Below are positions 14,001 through 19,693 of a stretch of DNA of 25,146 nucleotides, one piece after another. Source of the DNA: a virus. Positions within the stretch are counted from its first letter, which is position 1. The number at the start of each line of letters is the position of its first letter. Location of the stretch: IMG/VR virus record IMGVR_UViG_3300047489_000148, positions 1 to 25,146 of that record. One strand, written 5' to 3'. Under the pieces are notes generated by a model that did not search any database, was not told the origin of the DNA, and saw only the letters and a list, made by a program, of their open reading frames with translations. The position numbers and the translations under genes were made by a program.

Positions 14001-14275
14001 TCCAGCGAGCTGGTGATGCCATCAGCGTCAAGACCTAGCTTCTTGAGGTTGACCGCAAACGCCAGGGCATCATCGGCCCCGAGCTTTGAACTCTTTGCGA
14101 ATTTATGCAGGGCGTCACCCATGACCCCGGCGACATCCCGGTCAAAATGCTGCGAGGCCGCTTGCGTTACGGCCTCCAGTTTACCCATGTCCTCCTTGAC
14201 TTTGTCGAGGTTCTGGATGAAATCGGTGATCGACAGGCCCATCGAAACATTGAGCGACCCGATTGTTTTTGCCAT
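11060..14275 (-). CDS. tail tape measure protein
   Basis: 1071 residues, by far the longest gene here, directly after the tail assembly chaperone. AGGGGATC precedes the ATG. The N-terminal third is helical (KLEAVTQAASQHFDRDVAGV). Residues 192-263 and 264-336 are a tandem duplication (QARQMN.DSGATKKLYDEM in both). A typical tape-measure region (GAGDVFAKLGEISQSMIRTSE, ASDFEQLAALGLPVYEAL) lies at about 490-570. A Gly-rich hydrophobic stretch (GSGALLGSSAGGIGALPGA) follows, which may be a membrane-crossing region used at DNA injection. Helices continue to the C-terminus (ARIQQQALQQDRARNELL). The tape measure sets tail length, roughly 0.15 nm per residue in known phages, so a tail of about 160 nm would be expected if the whole protein acts as ruler. 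Confidence 0.92.
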   Translation of the reverse strand: MAKTIGSLNVSMGLSITDFIQNLDKVKEDMGKLEAVTQAASQHFDRDVAGVMGDALHKFAKSSKLGADDALAFAVNLKKLGLDADGITSSLEQFGKSIGRFAKNSGEASKAFAGVLGKIGQSDKVLLQDIQALESMGVKAFDALAKELTKVEGKAVTTADVMKRISSGAISGAEGLKALTVGLTAVVEKVRDTNTAEYVAETKRLKTESDLVTKSLELQARQMNLDSGATKKLYDEMVKLEQQEKILIELENKAKGIVPPPKIDTNTPEYISNAIKLKSETDLATKALELQARQMNIDSGATKKLYDEMVKLQEQEQKIIEAENRARGIPPPLPVMPPPLPGEKIAVKKTPDNDKNKESQAKVRLSQFLNYVETKITSAASSIYNKVINLVTNPITVISGALASYGVYKIYDRAVEAFANTEEILTRIKGLAGDAGAAEIGGAMNEIANQGRIAQEATGKLATGFLTLGVSSSDAARMLQSFGTISQVAGSGAGDVFAKLGEISQSMIRTSEVQASDFEQLAALGLPVYEALAQRLSQVTGQAVTAEKAMQLLARKEVGTADALNAINNLQSNPKVITQLEQQANTLKGIYARLAGEVEGFFTEFGGAIMEALDLKGFSNSLVAFVQNIRNNFESIVPAIKNVGMILAVVRDVLFQAFQGLVNFFTTLGGADATVGNIDNIRSVVIQFAQGVLTALQSVMLAAVDIVNKMIQSVGGLERFAKIAGGFVAGAGSGALLGSSAGGIGALPGAIVGGITGAVYAFSKTSGAGDMIDAEAIKAKMNDAFKSIADAVGATGTDQAQSIVQQFIGSFNTAINDAAAGTINQNNMIMKINTAFDKMIDGLDIGITNGTMGHTAFLNQLSGGTATAIAMFKRQLDLGSISTDEFAKTMDRMRTTAFAALDAQLSAGTITNEEYGNSIIAIQQQFDALNPPDLAGLNAFMGGDNVPQWIKDLSKVETPLEIYRRKMEELQMALADRPDLFAAGAAQLADELEKSVGAVEALKNPGALLAGSAAAFSQVLKIQNAGKGENAADRLARIQQQALQQDRARNELLQQIGAAAANQNNLVIANF
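13268..13702 (-). repeat. duplicated 72-73-residue segment in the tape measure gene
   Basis: Residues 192-263 (13702-13487) and 264-336 (13486-13268) start with DTNTAEY and DTNTPEY, share QARQMN.DSGATKKLYDEM and end in proline-rich GIVPPPKI and GIPPPLPV. Nucleotide identity is clearly lower than protein identity, so the duplication is not recent. Confidence 0.85.
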
Positions 14276-14284
14276 GTCGATCCC

Positions 14285-14967
14285 CTATTTTTTTGATCCC
14301 ATCGCAATCGCCCACGCCTTGAACGCGGCGAAGTTGTCGGTTTTTTTCTGCTCACCGTACCAGTCCGGGATGAAGTCTTTCACCTCGATCGCTTTGCTGT
14401 CTGAAGCCCGCCACACATTCGCCGTGGTGCTGCAGATCTGCGCCGCGTGAATGTCTGCTCGGTCCGCATCCAAGGGCTCGATCGTGGAGAACGCAATCCA
14501 CTCGGTGAGCTCGGCGGCATCCATGCCGTCGAGGATTTCCGCAACCGTCTTTTTCAAGTGCCCCGCCAGCCGGAAAAGAAACCGGCGCGCAGGGCGCTCG
14601 ATTAGTTTTTTCTGGCGTCTTCGACTGCTCCGCCAGTCATGCCGTTGTGCCGAGCGCAGGCATCAAACAGGATGCCAACAAGAGGCGCTGGCATGTCCCC
14701 GACCAGTTCCACATCGGCATCGGAGAAAATCCTTTTTCCCGCTTCGTCCGAGAGTGACCTGACCACCAGCTTGGCGCGGATGTTTGAGAGATTCCCGCTT
14801 TTGCTGCCCGATGAAATCTCGCTTTCAAGCTGGTCACGCTCCCTGGAGGAGATGACCCGCAGGAACACCTTGCCGCCGAGCTCGGGGATCTCGATCTCCC
14901 CGAGCTTGTAGGCGCTCCCTGCGCCAAGTAGTTTCGCCTTGTCTAAAATGTGAATCTCCTTAATCAA
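14285..14967 (-). CDS. tail assembly chaperone G-T fusion made by -1 ribosomal frameshift
   Basis: Joining the 14602-14967 frame to the downstream frame by a -1 slip at 14605-14611 gives a protein of about 227 residues. After the slip the reading is LIERPARRF, LFRLAGHLKKTVAEIL, then AAELTEWIAFSTIEPLD and RADIHAAQICSTTANVW. This is the contiguous DUF4035/lambda T-like domain, and its first helix is encoded before any usable start codon of the second frame. That argues strongly that the second frame is translated only as a fusion. G and G-T products help tail tube polymerisation around the tape measure and are absent from the virion. The tape measure gene follows by 9 bases, as in lambda and HK97. 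Confidence 0.85.
14602..14967 (-). CDS. tail assembly chaperone, unshifted (G-like) product
   Basis: 121 residues if started at TTG (14967), the first possible start in the frame. There is no in-frame ATG or GTG near the 5' end. The only good Shine-Dalgarno, AAGGAG (14961-14956), lies downstream of that TTG and 6 bases before an in-frame ATT (14949), so initiation may be at ATT. The protein has a beta-rich first half (YKLGEIEIPELGGKVFLRVIS) and a helical second half (LVGILFDACARHNGMTGG), ending RKN at the slippery site. Role, by position and by the frameshift: tail assembly chaperone acting with the G-T fusion. Confidence 0.8.
   Translation of the reverse strand: MIKEIHILDKAKLLGAGSAYKLGEIEIPELGGKVFLRVISSRERDQLESEISSGSKSGNLSNIRAKLVVRSLSDEAGKRIFSDADVELVGDMPAPLVGILFDACARHNGMTGGAVEDARKN
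14605..14611 (-). promoter_or_regulatory. programmed -1 frameshift slippery site A AAA AAC
   Basis: The heptamer AAAAAAC lies in the correct phase (A AAA AAC), directly before the TAA of the G frame (14604-14602). A GCCGG/CCGGC stem with an 8-base loop, plus possible outer GCCC/GGGC pairing, lies about 20 bases downstream and could stimulate slippage. The spacing is longer than usual for such elements. Confidence 0.85.
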
Positions 14968-15364
14968 ATGCGTAGGTAATTTTCCCTACTGGTTTCACGC
15001 CCACAGTCGCCTTGACAACATTGTCGCCGACTGCGATCCCATCGATCTGGACCTTGGTCACATACCCTGAGAATGACACGGTGCTGGTGTCAGCAAGGGT
15101 GATGACGCAGGCCTTGGTCGCGCCATAATCCTCGACATATCCAGCGATGGTGCTGATGCCAGCGCCAGCGCCGACAATCACGGTCGCTGACAACTCGCCG
15201 CCGTCGATCATGCCTGGGAAATATTCCTTGGCATGGTCGGCGCTGCCGAGATGGGTGGTGTCGATCATCCCGCGAGTCGAGCTCGGTGGGGTGATGTCAG
15301 TGACCCCGGTGAGCGATGTGCCACCGATGGTCAAGGTTGTTCCGCTGGTGATTACTGCTGCCAT
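14960..15364 (-). CDS. major tail (tube) protein
   Basis: 134 residues from the ATG at 15364, chosen because AGGGAGGT lies just upstream; the frame opens earlier (15469) inside the tail terminator gene. The sequence has the usual small tail-tube pattern: SGTTLTIGGTSLTGVTDI, then STRGMIDTTHLGSADHAKEY, FPGMIDGGELSATVIV, ACVITLADTSTVSFSGYV and a final VGVKPVGKITY. It should polymerise into hexameric rings of the tail tube. The order tail terminator, tube, chaperone, tape measure is the standard siphovirus order. Its stop overlaps the start region of the chaperone gene. Confidence 0.88.
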   Translation of the reverse strand: MAAVITSGTTLTIGGTSLTGVTDITPPSSTRGMIDTTHLGSADHAKEYFPGMIDGGELSATVIVGAGAGISTIAGYVEDYGATKACVITLADTSTVSFSGYVTKVQIDGIAVGDNVVKATVGVKPVGKITYAFD

Positions 15365-15368
15365 GGCT

Positions 15369-15776
15369 TTATACCTCCCTATAGATGATGGAAAAATCCA
15401 AACTCGAATGATAAAACACGGTGTCCGACCCTTCGTAAAATTCGGGTTGGTCCTGCTCATCATCCACACTGACGCCGAGCACGGTCACCCCTGCGGAGGT
15501 GCCGCGAAAATTGTCCATCACGACCCGCATGCGTGACAGAATTGTTTCCACTTCCGCCTGGGTGGCGGCGATCACATCGCACTGCATCCTGACCTCGGGC
15601 ACCTTGGCATTGCCGACATCAAGGGTCGCCGCCCTCACGGTGCTGATCCGGTGGTACACGATGTAGGGGAGCTTGACATTCTGCGGGGCTCGCCCTGGAT
15701 AAATGCGGGTGCCGACCAGTCCGGTCATGGTCGCATCATCCACCAGTCGGGCCCGGAGTGCTTTGCTTGCGCTCAT
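15369..15776 (-). CDS. tail completion/terminator protein (DUF3168-like)
   Basis: 135 residues. The ATG overlaps the TGA of the gp10-like gene (ATGA). It opens with SKALRARLVDDATMTGLVG, then TRIYPGRAPQNVKLPYIVYHRIS, VRMQCDVIAATQAEVETIL and a C-terminal YEGSDTVFYHSSLDFSIIY. This is the form of DUF3168 tail terminators, which cap the growing tail tube and join it to the head. It is followed after 4 bases by the tail tube gene, as expected. The family call is by pattern. Confidence 0.85.
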   Translation of the reverse strand: MSASKALRARLVDDATMTGLVGTRIYPGRAPQNVKLPYIVYHRISTVRAATLDVGNAKVPEVRMQCDVIAATQAEVETILSRMRVVMDNFRGTSAGVTVLGVSVDDEQDQPEFYEGSDTVFYHSSLDFSIIYREV

Positions 15777-16384
15777 GCGGAACCCCTTTCGACAGCATCT
15801 GCCAAAATCTCACCCATGACCTTGATCGCAAGGTCTTTCTTCTCGTCGTATGCTGGACGAAGGAAAGGTTGAGGTTTTGCGCCCGGATGCCAGGCACCCT
15901 TGGCTTGATACTTTTTACCCTTGCGCATCGATAAGTCGTAATTGGTGACATCTCCGCTCCCGATGGGATGCGGAGAGGTTCCGTACTCGACAAAATGACT
16001 ATACTGAGTTGCGCTGTTAACCACTTCATTGGGTGTTGAGTTTCTTCTTTGCGACCGATTCATCTGGAGTCTTTTCATTGCTGCGGTGTAGCTCCTTCTG
16101 ATCGGACCTATGACCGCGTAGCTGTATTGCGCCCTTGTCTGGAGCACAATCTTTTTTCTCATGCCAAGCGATCTGGACAGGTGCCCGCTGGCTTTTTTCA
16201 CCTTTTGGCGCGCAACATCCAGAATCATTTCGCCACCAGCTTCCAAAGCTTGACCGAGCGCCACCCTCTTGATGTAACGATCAATGTGCTCCATGTTTTG
16301 CAGGATTCCTTTGAGGGAGCTCGCCTCAATGTAAATTCTGCTGGAGTTTTTTGAGCTCGTGGATGATGACCTTGGTCTTCCCAT
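15773..16384 (-). CDS. HK97 gp10-like head-tail joining protein
   Basis: 203 residues. The ATG at 16384 is preferred over the GTG just before it because GGAG is 6 bases upstream of the ATG and the junction with the previous gene is TGATG. The protein is strongly basic and shows the gp10-like features AGGEMILDVARQKVKKASGHLSRSL near the middle, then HFVEYGTSPHP and a C-terminal AKPQPFLRPAYDE. The FVEYGT...P.PFLRPA signature is typical. Its N-terminal 35 residues (Ser/Lys-rich) are an extension. Role: joins completed tails to heads, inferred from family and position between the head-closure and tail terminator genes. Confidence 0.85.
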   Translation of the reverse strand: MGRPRSSSTSSKNSSRIYIEASSLKGILQNMEHIDRYIKRVALGQALEAGGEMILDVARQKVKKASGHLSRSLGMRKKIVLQTRAQYSYAVIGPIRRSYTAAMKRLQMNRSQRRNSTPNEVVNSATQYSHFVEYGTSPHPIGSGDVTNYDLSMRKGKKYQAKGAWHPGAKPQPFLRPAYDEKKDLAIKVMGEILADAVERGSA

Positions 16385-16713
16385 CACGCGCTCCTTTCAA
16401 TGGCATCAATCTCAAGTTCCCACGAACCCTCATCGATGTTTCTGACACTCACGATCTCGAGGACTCTGCCGCCAGCCATCGAAATCCGGTCCCCATGAAG
16501 GACGCCGTTCTTGTAGCGCAAACGCACCCGATGCGAGATCACCGCTTGGCGGGCAGCTCCCTGCTCCTGCTCCCTGCCGGAAAGCGGGCGCACGCTCGCC
16601 CAGGTCGTGTGATATGTTCCCCAGAGGCGCTGCGGTTGTCCGTAGTCATCGACGGAGTTTCCAGCGTCACGCTGGAGGTTTATTCTCTGGGTTAATTCAC
16701 CGGCTTTGATCAT
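16384..16713 (-). CDS. head-closure/head-tail adaptor protein (SPP1 gp16-like)
   Basis: 109 residues starting MIKAGELTQRINLQRDAG, the usual opening of this family (ML..G.L..RI.LQ). It continues WASVRPLSGREQEQGAARQA, HRVRLRYKNGVLHGDRISM and GRVLEIVSVRN. Its ATG shares one base with the TAA of the connector gene (TAATG). The protein sits below the portal and connector and closes the DNA exit channel. Size and position agree with the family. Confidence 0.88.
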   Translation of the reverse strand: MIKAGELTQRINLQRDAGNSVDDYGQPQRLWGTYHTTWASVRPLSGREQEQGAARQAVISHRVRLRYKNGVLHGDRISMAGGRVLEIVSVRNIDEGSWELEIDAIERSA

Positions 16714-17282
16714 TAGTTGACTGTCCCCCTAGAGAACATTTTCACGATGTTTTCAACCGCGTAGGGAACCTCGTAGCTTTGCGCCTGGGAAACAGTCTCG
16801 CGCTGGTTATACCAATGACCGACTAAAAGCTTGATCGCTTGTTTCAAGATCGCTGGGACTGCGCTTGCGTCACCGTAACCTGCGACATAGTTGATGATGA
16901 ATGAGTTGTAGTCATCGATCACATCGGGCCAGTCTTCATCATAGGCTGGCATGACTCGCCCGGGGTTGGCGCTGGTGTCGACCTGGTAGAGCGAGCTGTC
17001 CCACTCCTGCTGGTTTCCGGCGAGGTCGTAATAAATGATCGAGTCCACGGACTGCACCGGGCCATCAAGGTAAATGATCCCGCTGTCTGGAAGTTCATCT
17101 ATCGAGAGCGCAAGGGTCTGCGTGATCAGCTTGATGTTTGCCATCTGCTCGATGTGCTGACGCGCCGCCGAGATCAAGCCGAGGATGAGGTCGTCATCCT
17201 CTAGGGTGTCGATCCTCGAATGCAGTTTCATCTCTGCGAGGGTGACTGGTTCGGTCGCTGGTGGCGTGGTGACCGTGAGCAT
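16713..17282 (-). CDS. head-tail connector protein (HK97 gp6-like)
   Basis: 189 residues starting MLTVTTPPATEPVTLAEMKLH, then IDTLEDDDLILGLISAARQH and IEQMANIKLITQTLALSIDE. The pattern (vTlaeaK.HLRid...DD.li..li.aAr..iE......i.Q) defines the gp6/YqbG-like connectors. The C-terminal half has ILKQAIKLLVGHWYNQRETV and a short tail. The ring binds the portal and carries the head-closure protein. The start overlaps the upstream stop as TAATG. Confidence 0.9.
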   Translation of the reverse strand: MLTVTTPPATEPVTLAEMKLHSRIDTLEDDDLILGLISAARQHIEQMANIKLITQTLALSIDELPDSGIIYLDGPVQSVDSIIYYDLAGNQQEWDSSLYQVDTSANPGRVMPAYDEDWPDVIDDYNSFIINYVAGYGDASAVPAILKQAIKLLVGHWYNQRETVSQAQSYEVPYAVENIVKMFSRGTVN

Positions 17283-17488
17283 TAGCGAGTCTCTTTGTGT
17301 TTTTTGGTGGTTGCCTTCTCAGCCTTGTTTTTACGGGTTTCGGGGAGTGGAGGAGCAAGCGCCTCAACGACGCTTGCCCACCCAAGATCAACGCATTTTT
17401 TTGCCTCCGAGTCCGGCAGATCATAGACCAGATTCGCATCATAGCCAAAATTCAAACCGGCCACGGAGGTGAGGAATTTAACTTTCAT
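17282..17488 (-). CDS. small phage protein after major capsid, function unknown
   Basis: 68 residues. The ATG overlaps the capsid TAA (TAATG). The N-terminal 45 residues (MKVKFLTSVAGLNFGYDANL, then VYDLPDSEAKKCVDLGWASV) match a small conserved pattern I often see encoded between major capsid and connector genes. The C-terminus is a Lys/Thr-rich tail (KNKAEKATTKKHKETR), which may be disordered. Its role is not known to me; position suggests a minor head or decoration-related protein. Confidence 0.75.
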   Translation of the reverse strand: MKVKFLTSVAGLNFGYDANLVYDLPDSEAKKCVDLGWASVVEALAPPLPETRKNKAEKATTKKHKETR

Positions 17489-18855
17489 TAGCTTGCTGCC
17501 ATCACCAAGTGCTTGATGGGGTCAGTGCCAGCATCGAGGATTCTTCCGTCGTGACGGGAGAATCCAACGAAACCGACTTGGTGATAATCAGCGTACCTTT
17601 CCTCGAGACGCAGGAGGGTGAAGTCCTGGACATCGCGGATGATGTACTTGCTGAAGTCACCAAAATAGATCGCCTTGGCGGAAGCTGCCATCGTTGCCAC
17701 ATCCTGGTTGATCACGATCGGCGAGCCGAGCAGTGTGCCAGGAGATGAGGCGCTGATGTCAGGCTGGAAGATCGGACGATTCTGATCGTCCACCAATTTC
17801 CTGATAGCCTTGAAAGTGCTGTCGTGCATCATGAATCTTGCATTCGCACGATAGGCAGGATCAAGACTATGCTGGAGATCCACCAGTTCCGCATAGGTCA
17901 CAGCACCGGTTGCGGCAGCGGTGACGCTGGAACCGGATGCTGAAATGCCCTGGGGCTTGCTGGAGTTGTCACCTGTGGTGAAGTGAGTGTTTAAAATTCT
18001 TGCCACTCTCTCCCCTAAAGCCCCCCCGATAAATGATTCCAAATCAATCGCTGTATCCTGCAAAAGTTCAGCAGAAACTCGGATGAGCTTTGAGCTGTAC
18101 TTGTAAGCCTTGAGCGTGATCTGACCGAAGGTCACATCCTGCTCAGCGACTTGGGTGTTTTCAGCAAGGATTGCGCCGACATTACTGTGATCGCTCACGG
18201 TTGGAATCGGTAAGTCGTTTCCTTCGCCAGTTCGGATAATGGTTGCGACTTCTCGCATCCCACCGAATGCCAACAAAGAAGCTTCCAATTGATTGAGAAA
18301 ACCCTGTGGCACGGTGTAACCGCCCGCAGTGGTAGTCAAGGATTGAGCTCGAGCTTCGGCTTGATTCTTGGGAGCTTTGGCATTCAATTTGAACGACAAG
18401 CGATTGTTTCCAAGTTCGAGGCCTGATCTCTGGGCAGCGACTCGCTGCTCGTTGGTAGCTCCGTTCACTGAGTGAAATCCGAGCCATCCTCGAAGGGCCA
18501 GTGCTCGGTCTGTAGTTGCTTGACGATCTCCAAGATCGCGTACAAACGCAGGAGCCTCAATTGGGCTTGAGCGTCGTGCTGCTGGCCTTTTGGAAGAAGC
18601 TTCCAAGGCTGCAAGCTTTTCGCTGCGAGCGGTGCCAGCGTCAGCAGAAGCGACAGCAGGAACATCGGCAGTGTTCATCGACTCGAGGTCGGCGATGCGT
18701 ACTTCGTGCTCATCAACCTGGGCAACCAAACCATCGAAGGCGGTTTGCTCTTCAGGGGTCAGTTCTCGTTTTTCATTGGTGCCCTTGGCGTGAATGGCTC
18801 GGGCTTCTTCCAGTTTCTTGGTGCGCTCTGCGCGCAGTGTTTCGATTTCGTTCAT
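17488..18855 (-). CDS. HK97-type major capsid protein with N-terminal delta/scaffold domain
   Basis: 455 residues. AGGAAG lies 7 bases upstream of the ATG. Residues 1-60 are a charged coiled coil (IETLRAERTKKLEEARAIHA), the delta domain that scaffolds assembly and is removed by the prohead protease. A low-complexity linker follows to about residue 115. The HK97-fold core begins near residue 174 (TTTAGGYTVPQGFLNQLEAS). It continues with NDLPIPTVSDHSNVGAILAE, then TLKAYKYSSKLIRVSAELLQ and IGGALGERVARILNTHFTTG, ending with YADYHQVGFVGFSRHDGRIL. All are standard for the family. It is separated from the protease by a regulatory cassette and has its own promoter. Confidence 0.95.
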   Translation of the reverse strand: MNEIETLRAERTKKLEEARAIHAKGTNEKRELTPEEQTAFDGLVAQVDEHEVRIADLESMNTADVPAVASADAGTARSEKLAALEASSKRPAARRSSPIEAPAFVRDLGDRQATTDRALALRGWLGFHSVNGATNEQRVAAQRSGLELGNNRLSFKLNAKAPKNQAEARAQSLTTTAGGYTVPQGFLNQLEASLLAFGGMREVATIIRTGEGNDLPIPTVSDHSNVGAILAENTQVAEQDVTFGQITLKAYKYSSKLIRVSAELLQDTAIDLESFIGGALGERVARILNTHFTTGDNSSKPQGISASGSSVTAAATGAVTYAELVDLQHSLDPAYRANARFMMHDSTFKAIRKLVDDQNRPIFQPDISASSPGTLLGSPIVINQDVATMAASAKAIYFGDFSKYIIRDVQDFTLLRLEERYADYHQVGFVGFSRHDGRILDAGTDPIKHLVMAAS

Positions 18856-18887
18856 CGGATTTCTTCCTAATATTTGCGGTATTAGGG

Positions 18888-18973
18888 CAGTGCATCAGTC
18901 TCAGAACGAGACATAAAAAAACGCACAGGCCCCTAGTTCGGGATCTGTGCGTAAAGACTGCACTGATTTCGAT
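18888..18973 (-). promoter_or_regulatory. structured 5' leader of the capsid transcript
   Basis: From the predicted start near 18973 to the ATG at 18855 is about 118 bases. A long-range stem can form between GCACTG (18965-18960, in minus-strand order CAGTGC) and 18893-18888, extended by AGTCT (18959-18955) with AGACT (18901-18897). It encloses the terminator-like hairpin at 18921-18952. A small hairpin GTCTC/GAGAC (18912-18908 with 18902-18898) competes for the same AGAC bases. Mutually exclusive stems around a terminator hairpin are the layout of an attenuator. No known RNA family is recognised. Confidence 0.5.
18915..18952 (-). terminator. terminator-like hairpin inside the capsid leader (possible attenuator)
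   Basis: An 8-bp stem ACGCACAG/CTGTGCGT (18952-18945 with 18928-18921), with an inner CCC/GGG helix, is followed on the minus strand by seven Ts. It lies between the promoter at 18980-19007 and the capsid start, so it must be bypassed or act as a partial terminator. Confidence 0.65.
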
Positions 18974-18979
18974 AAGACG

Positions 18980-19007
18980 ATTAAACCACGGATTTGCGAA
19001 TTGTCAA
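18980..19007 (-). promoter_or_regulatory. sigma70-like promoter for the major capsid gene
   Basis: A perfect TTGACA (19007-19002), a 16-base spacer and TTTAAT (18985-18980, 5 of 6 matches to TATAAT). It lies just downstream of a strong terminator and upstream of the capsid leader, so it can restart transcription of the head-tail genes. A 17-base spacer to TTAATC is an alternative reading. Confidence 0.65.
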
Positions 19008-19018
19008 CACTCGCAACC

Positions 19019-19048
19019 AAAAAAAAGCCCGCCGGTTAAGGCGGGCTT
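19019..19048 (-). terminator. strong intrinsic terminator after the HTH gene
   Basis: A 9-bp stem AAGCCCGCC/GGCGGGCTT with the 6-base loop TTAACC, running into eight Ts on the minus strand. It begins 4 bases after the HTH gene stop codon. Confidence 0.88.
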
Positions 19049-19052
19049 GAGA

Positions 19053-19235
19053 TTAGACTTTCTTGGGTCGCCCGGGAGGACGGCGCTCAAGGAACTGAAG
19101 GTCACCGGGGTCGATCAGGTAGTCCCGACCGATACGCTGCGCTCGGAGCTTTCCCGACGCGATCAAAGCCTGAACCCGCCTCGGAGTGACACCGAGAAGG
19201 GCTGCGACTTTCCCGACTGGGATGAGGTTAGTCAT
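19053..19235 (-). CDS. small HTH DNA-binding protein (excisionase/MerR-like) with AT-hook-like tail
   Basis: 60 residues starting MTNLIPVGKVAALLGVTPRR. Residues about 5-30 form a winged-helix HTH of the excisionase/MerR type (VGKVAALLGVTPRRVQALIA). They are followed by the wing SGKLRAQRIGRDYLIDPGDL, a standard HTH_17-like pattern. The C-terminus RRPPGRPKKV contains the GRP core of an AT-hook. It starts 3 bases after the stop of the 77-residue gene and ends at a strong terminator, so the two form a small operon. It could repress its own promoter, regulate capsid transcription, or act as excisionase far from int. The sequence cannot separate these. Confidence 0.75.
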   Translation of the reverse strand: MTNLIPVGKVAALLGVTPRRVQALIASGKLRAQRIGRDYLIDPGDLQFLERRPPGRPKKV

Positions 19236-19238
19236 TTT

Positions 19239-19472
19239 TCACCAGACTTCTGAAACTTGGTCATCTGATATGCGAAATCTTCTCACTAATAACTTTGATA
19301 AATCATCAGGAAGCTCAGCAAGAAATTCTTCAGCGTCTTCTCCCCAAGACGGGAAATCATCCATATCTCGAATTGTGTCAGCAATTTTTTTGTTATCCTC
19401 GTCGCTGGTGGTTTCGCCAGATCGCTCAGAAACCCACAACTGTAAATCCCGAAAAGTTGTAAAAATAACCAT
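19239..19472 (-). CDS. small acidic hypothetical protein
   Basis: 77 residues starting MVIFTTFRDLQLWVSERSGE. AAGGAG lies 8 bases before the ATG. The protein is acidic (DDFPSWGEDAEEFLAELPDD), probably helical, with no membrane segment or known motif. It is the first gene of the two-gene cassette between protease and capsid. It is preceded by an AT-rich promoter-like region with a palindrome and tandem repeats. An acidic partner of a basic HTH protein could be a regulator or DNA mimic, but nothing here proves this. A competing frame (to 19510) lacks a good start. Confidence 0.55.
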   Translation of the reverse strand: MVIFTTFRDLQLWVSERSGETTSDEDNKKIADTIRDMDDFPSWGEDAEEFLAELPDDLSKLLVRRFRISDDQVSEVW

Positions 19473-19499
19473 GTCTCTATCTCCTTTTTCACCCTCACC

Positions 19500-19520
19500 C
19501 GACCGATCACTCGTCGGTCG
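19500..19520 (-). promoter_or_regulatory. hairpin in the leader of the small cassette
   Basis: CGACCGA and TCGGTCG (19520-19514 and 19506-19500) pair perfectly across a 7-base loop, 10 to 30 bases downstream of the TATAAT boxes and just before the ribosome binding site of the 77-residue gene. No T run follows, so it is not a terminator; it may affect translation or mRNA stability. Confidence 0.45.
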
Positions 19521-19530
19521 TCGTGTGGTT

Positions 19531-19562
19531 ATTATATTATACTATTCGTTGTGGCGAATAGT
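19531..19562 (-). promoter_or_regulatory. palindromic operator-like site abutting twin TATAAT boxes
   Basis: ACTATTCG and CGAATAGT (19541-19548 and 19555-19562) form a perfect 8-bp inverted repeat with a 6-base centre. On the minus strand it runs directly into TATAAT (19541-19536) and a second TATAAT (19536-19531). No good -35 box is present at the right distance. A dimeric regulator bound to the palindrome would control this start; the neighbouring HTH protein is the obvious candidate. Confidence 0.55.
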
Positions 19563-19634
19563 TTATTATCAGAATTACGGATTATTTTTCAAAATAATTT
19601 AAAATGACTGTTTTTATAGGGTTTGATGAGTCAA

Positions 19635-19664
19635 CCAGTTGTCGGCGGTTGTCGCCAGTTGTCG
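19635..19664 (-). repeat. three tandem 10-bp repeats (CGACAACYGS)
   Basis: On the plus strand the units are ccagttgtcg, gcggttgtcg and ccagttgtcg, exactly 10 bases apart. All share GTTGTCG and face the same side of the helix. They lie about 95 bases upstream of the TATAAT boxes of the cassette. This spacing is typical of cooperative binding sites for a regulator. Confidence 0.6.
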
Positions 19665-19669
19665 GAAAG

Positions 19670-19693
19670 AGGGTGAGGTAATTTCCCCACCCT
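19670..19693 (-). terminator. possible weak terminator after the prohead protease
   Basis: AGGGTG and CACCCT (19693-19688 and 19675-19670) pair, with inner GG/CC, 26 bases after the protease stop. Only CTTT follows, so termination would be weak. It may instead be an mRNA end-protecting hairpin. Confidence 0.35.

Noticed and set aside
13638-14450. 270-codon plus-strand frame opposite the tape measure start
   Set aside because: It is the antisense shadow of a well-supported gene, Ser/Ala-rich, with no ribosome binding site or domain.
14285-14557. Independent gene starting at TTG 14557
   Set aside because: There is no ribosome binding site, and the domain continues upstream in frame to the slippery site. 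It is better explained as the C-terminal part of the frameshift product.
18516-19253. 245-codon plus-strand frame crossing capsid start, leader and HTH gene
   Set aside because: It runs antisense through a capsid gene, promoter, terminators and HTH gene and has no coherent protein features.
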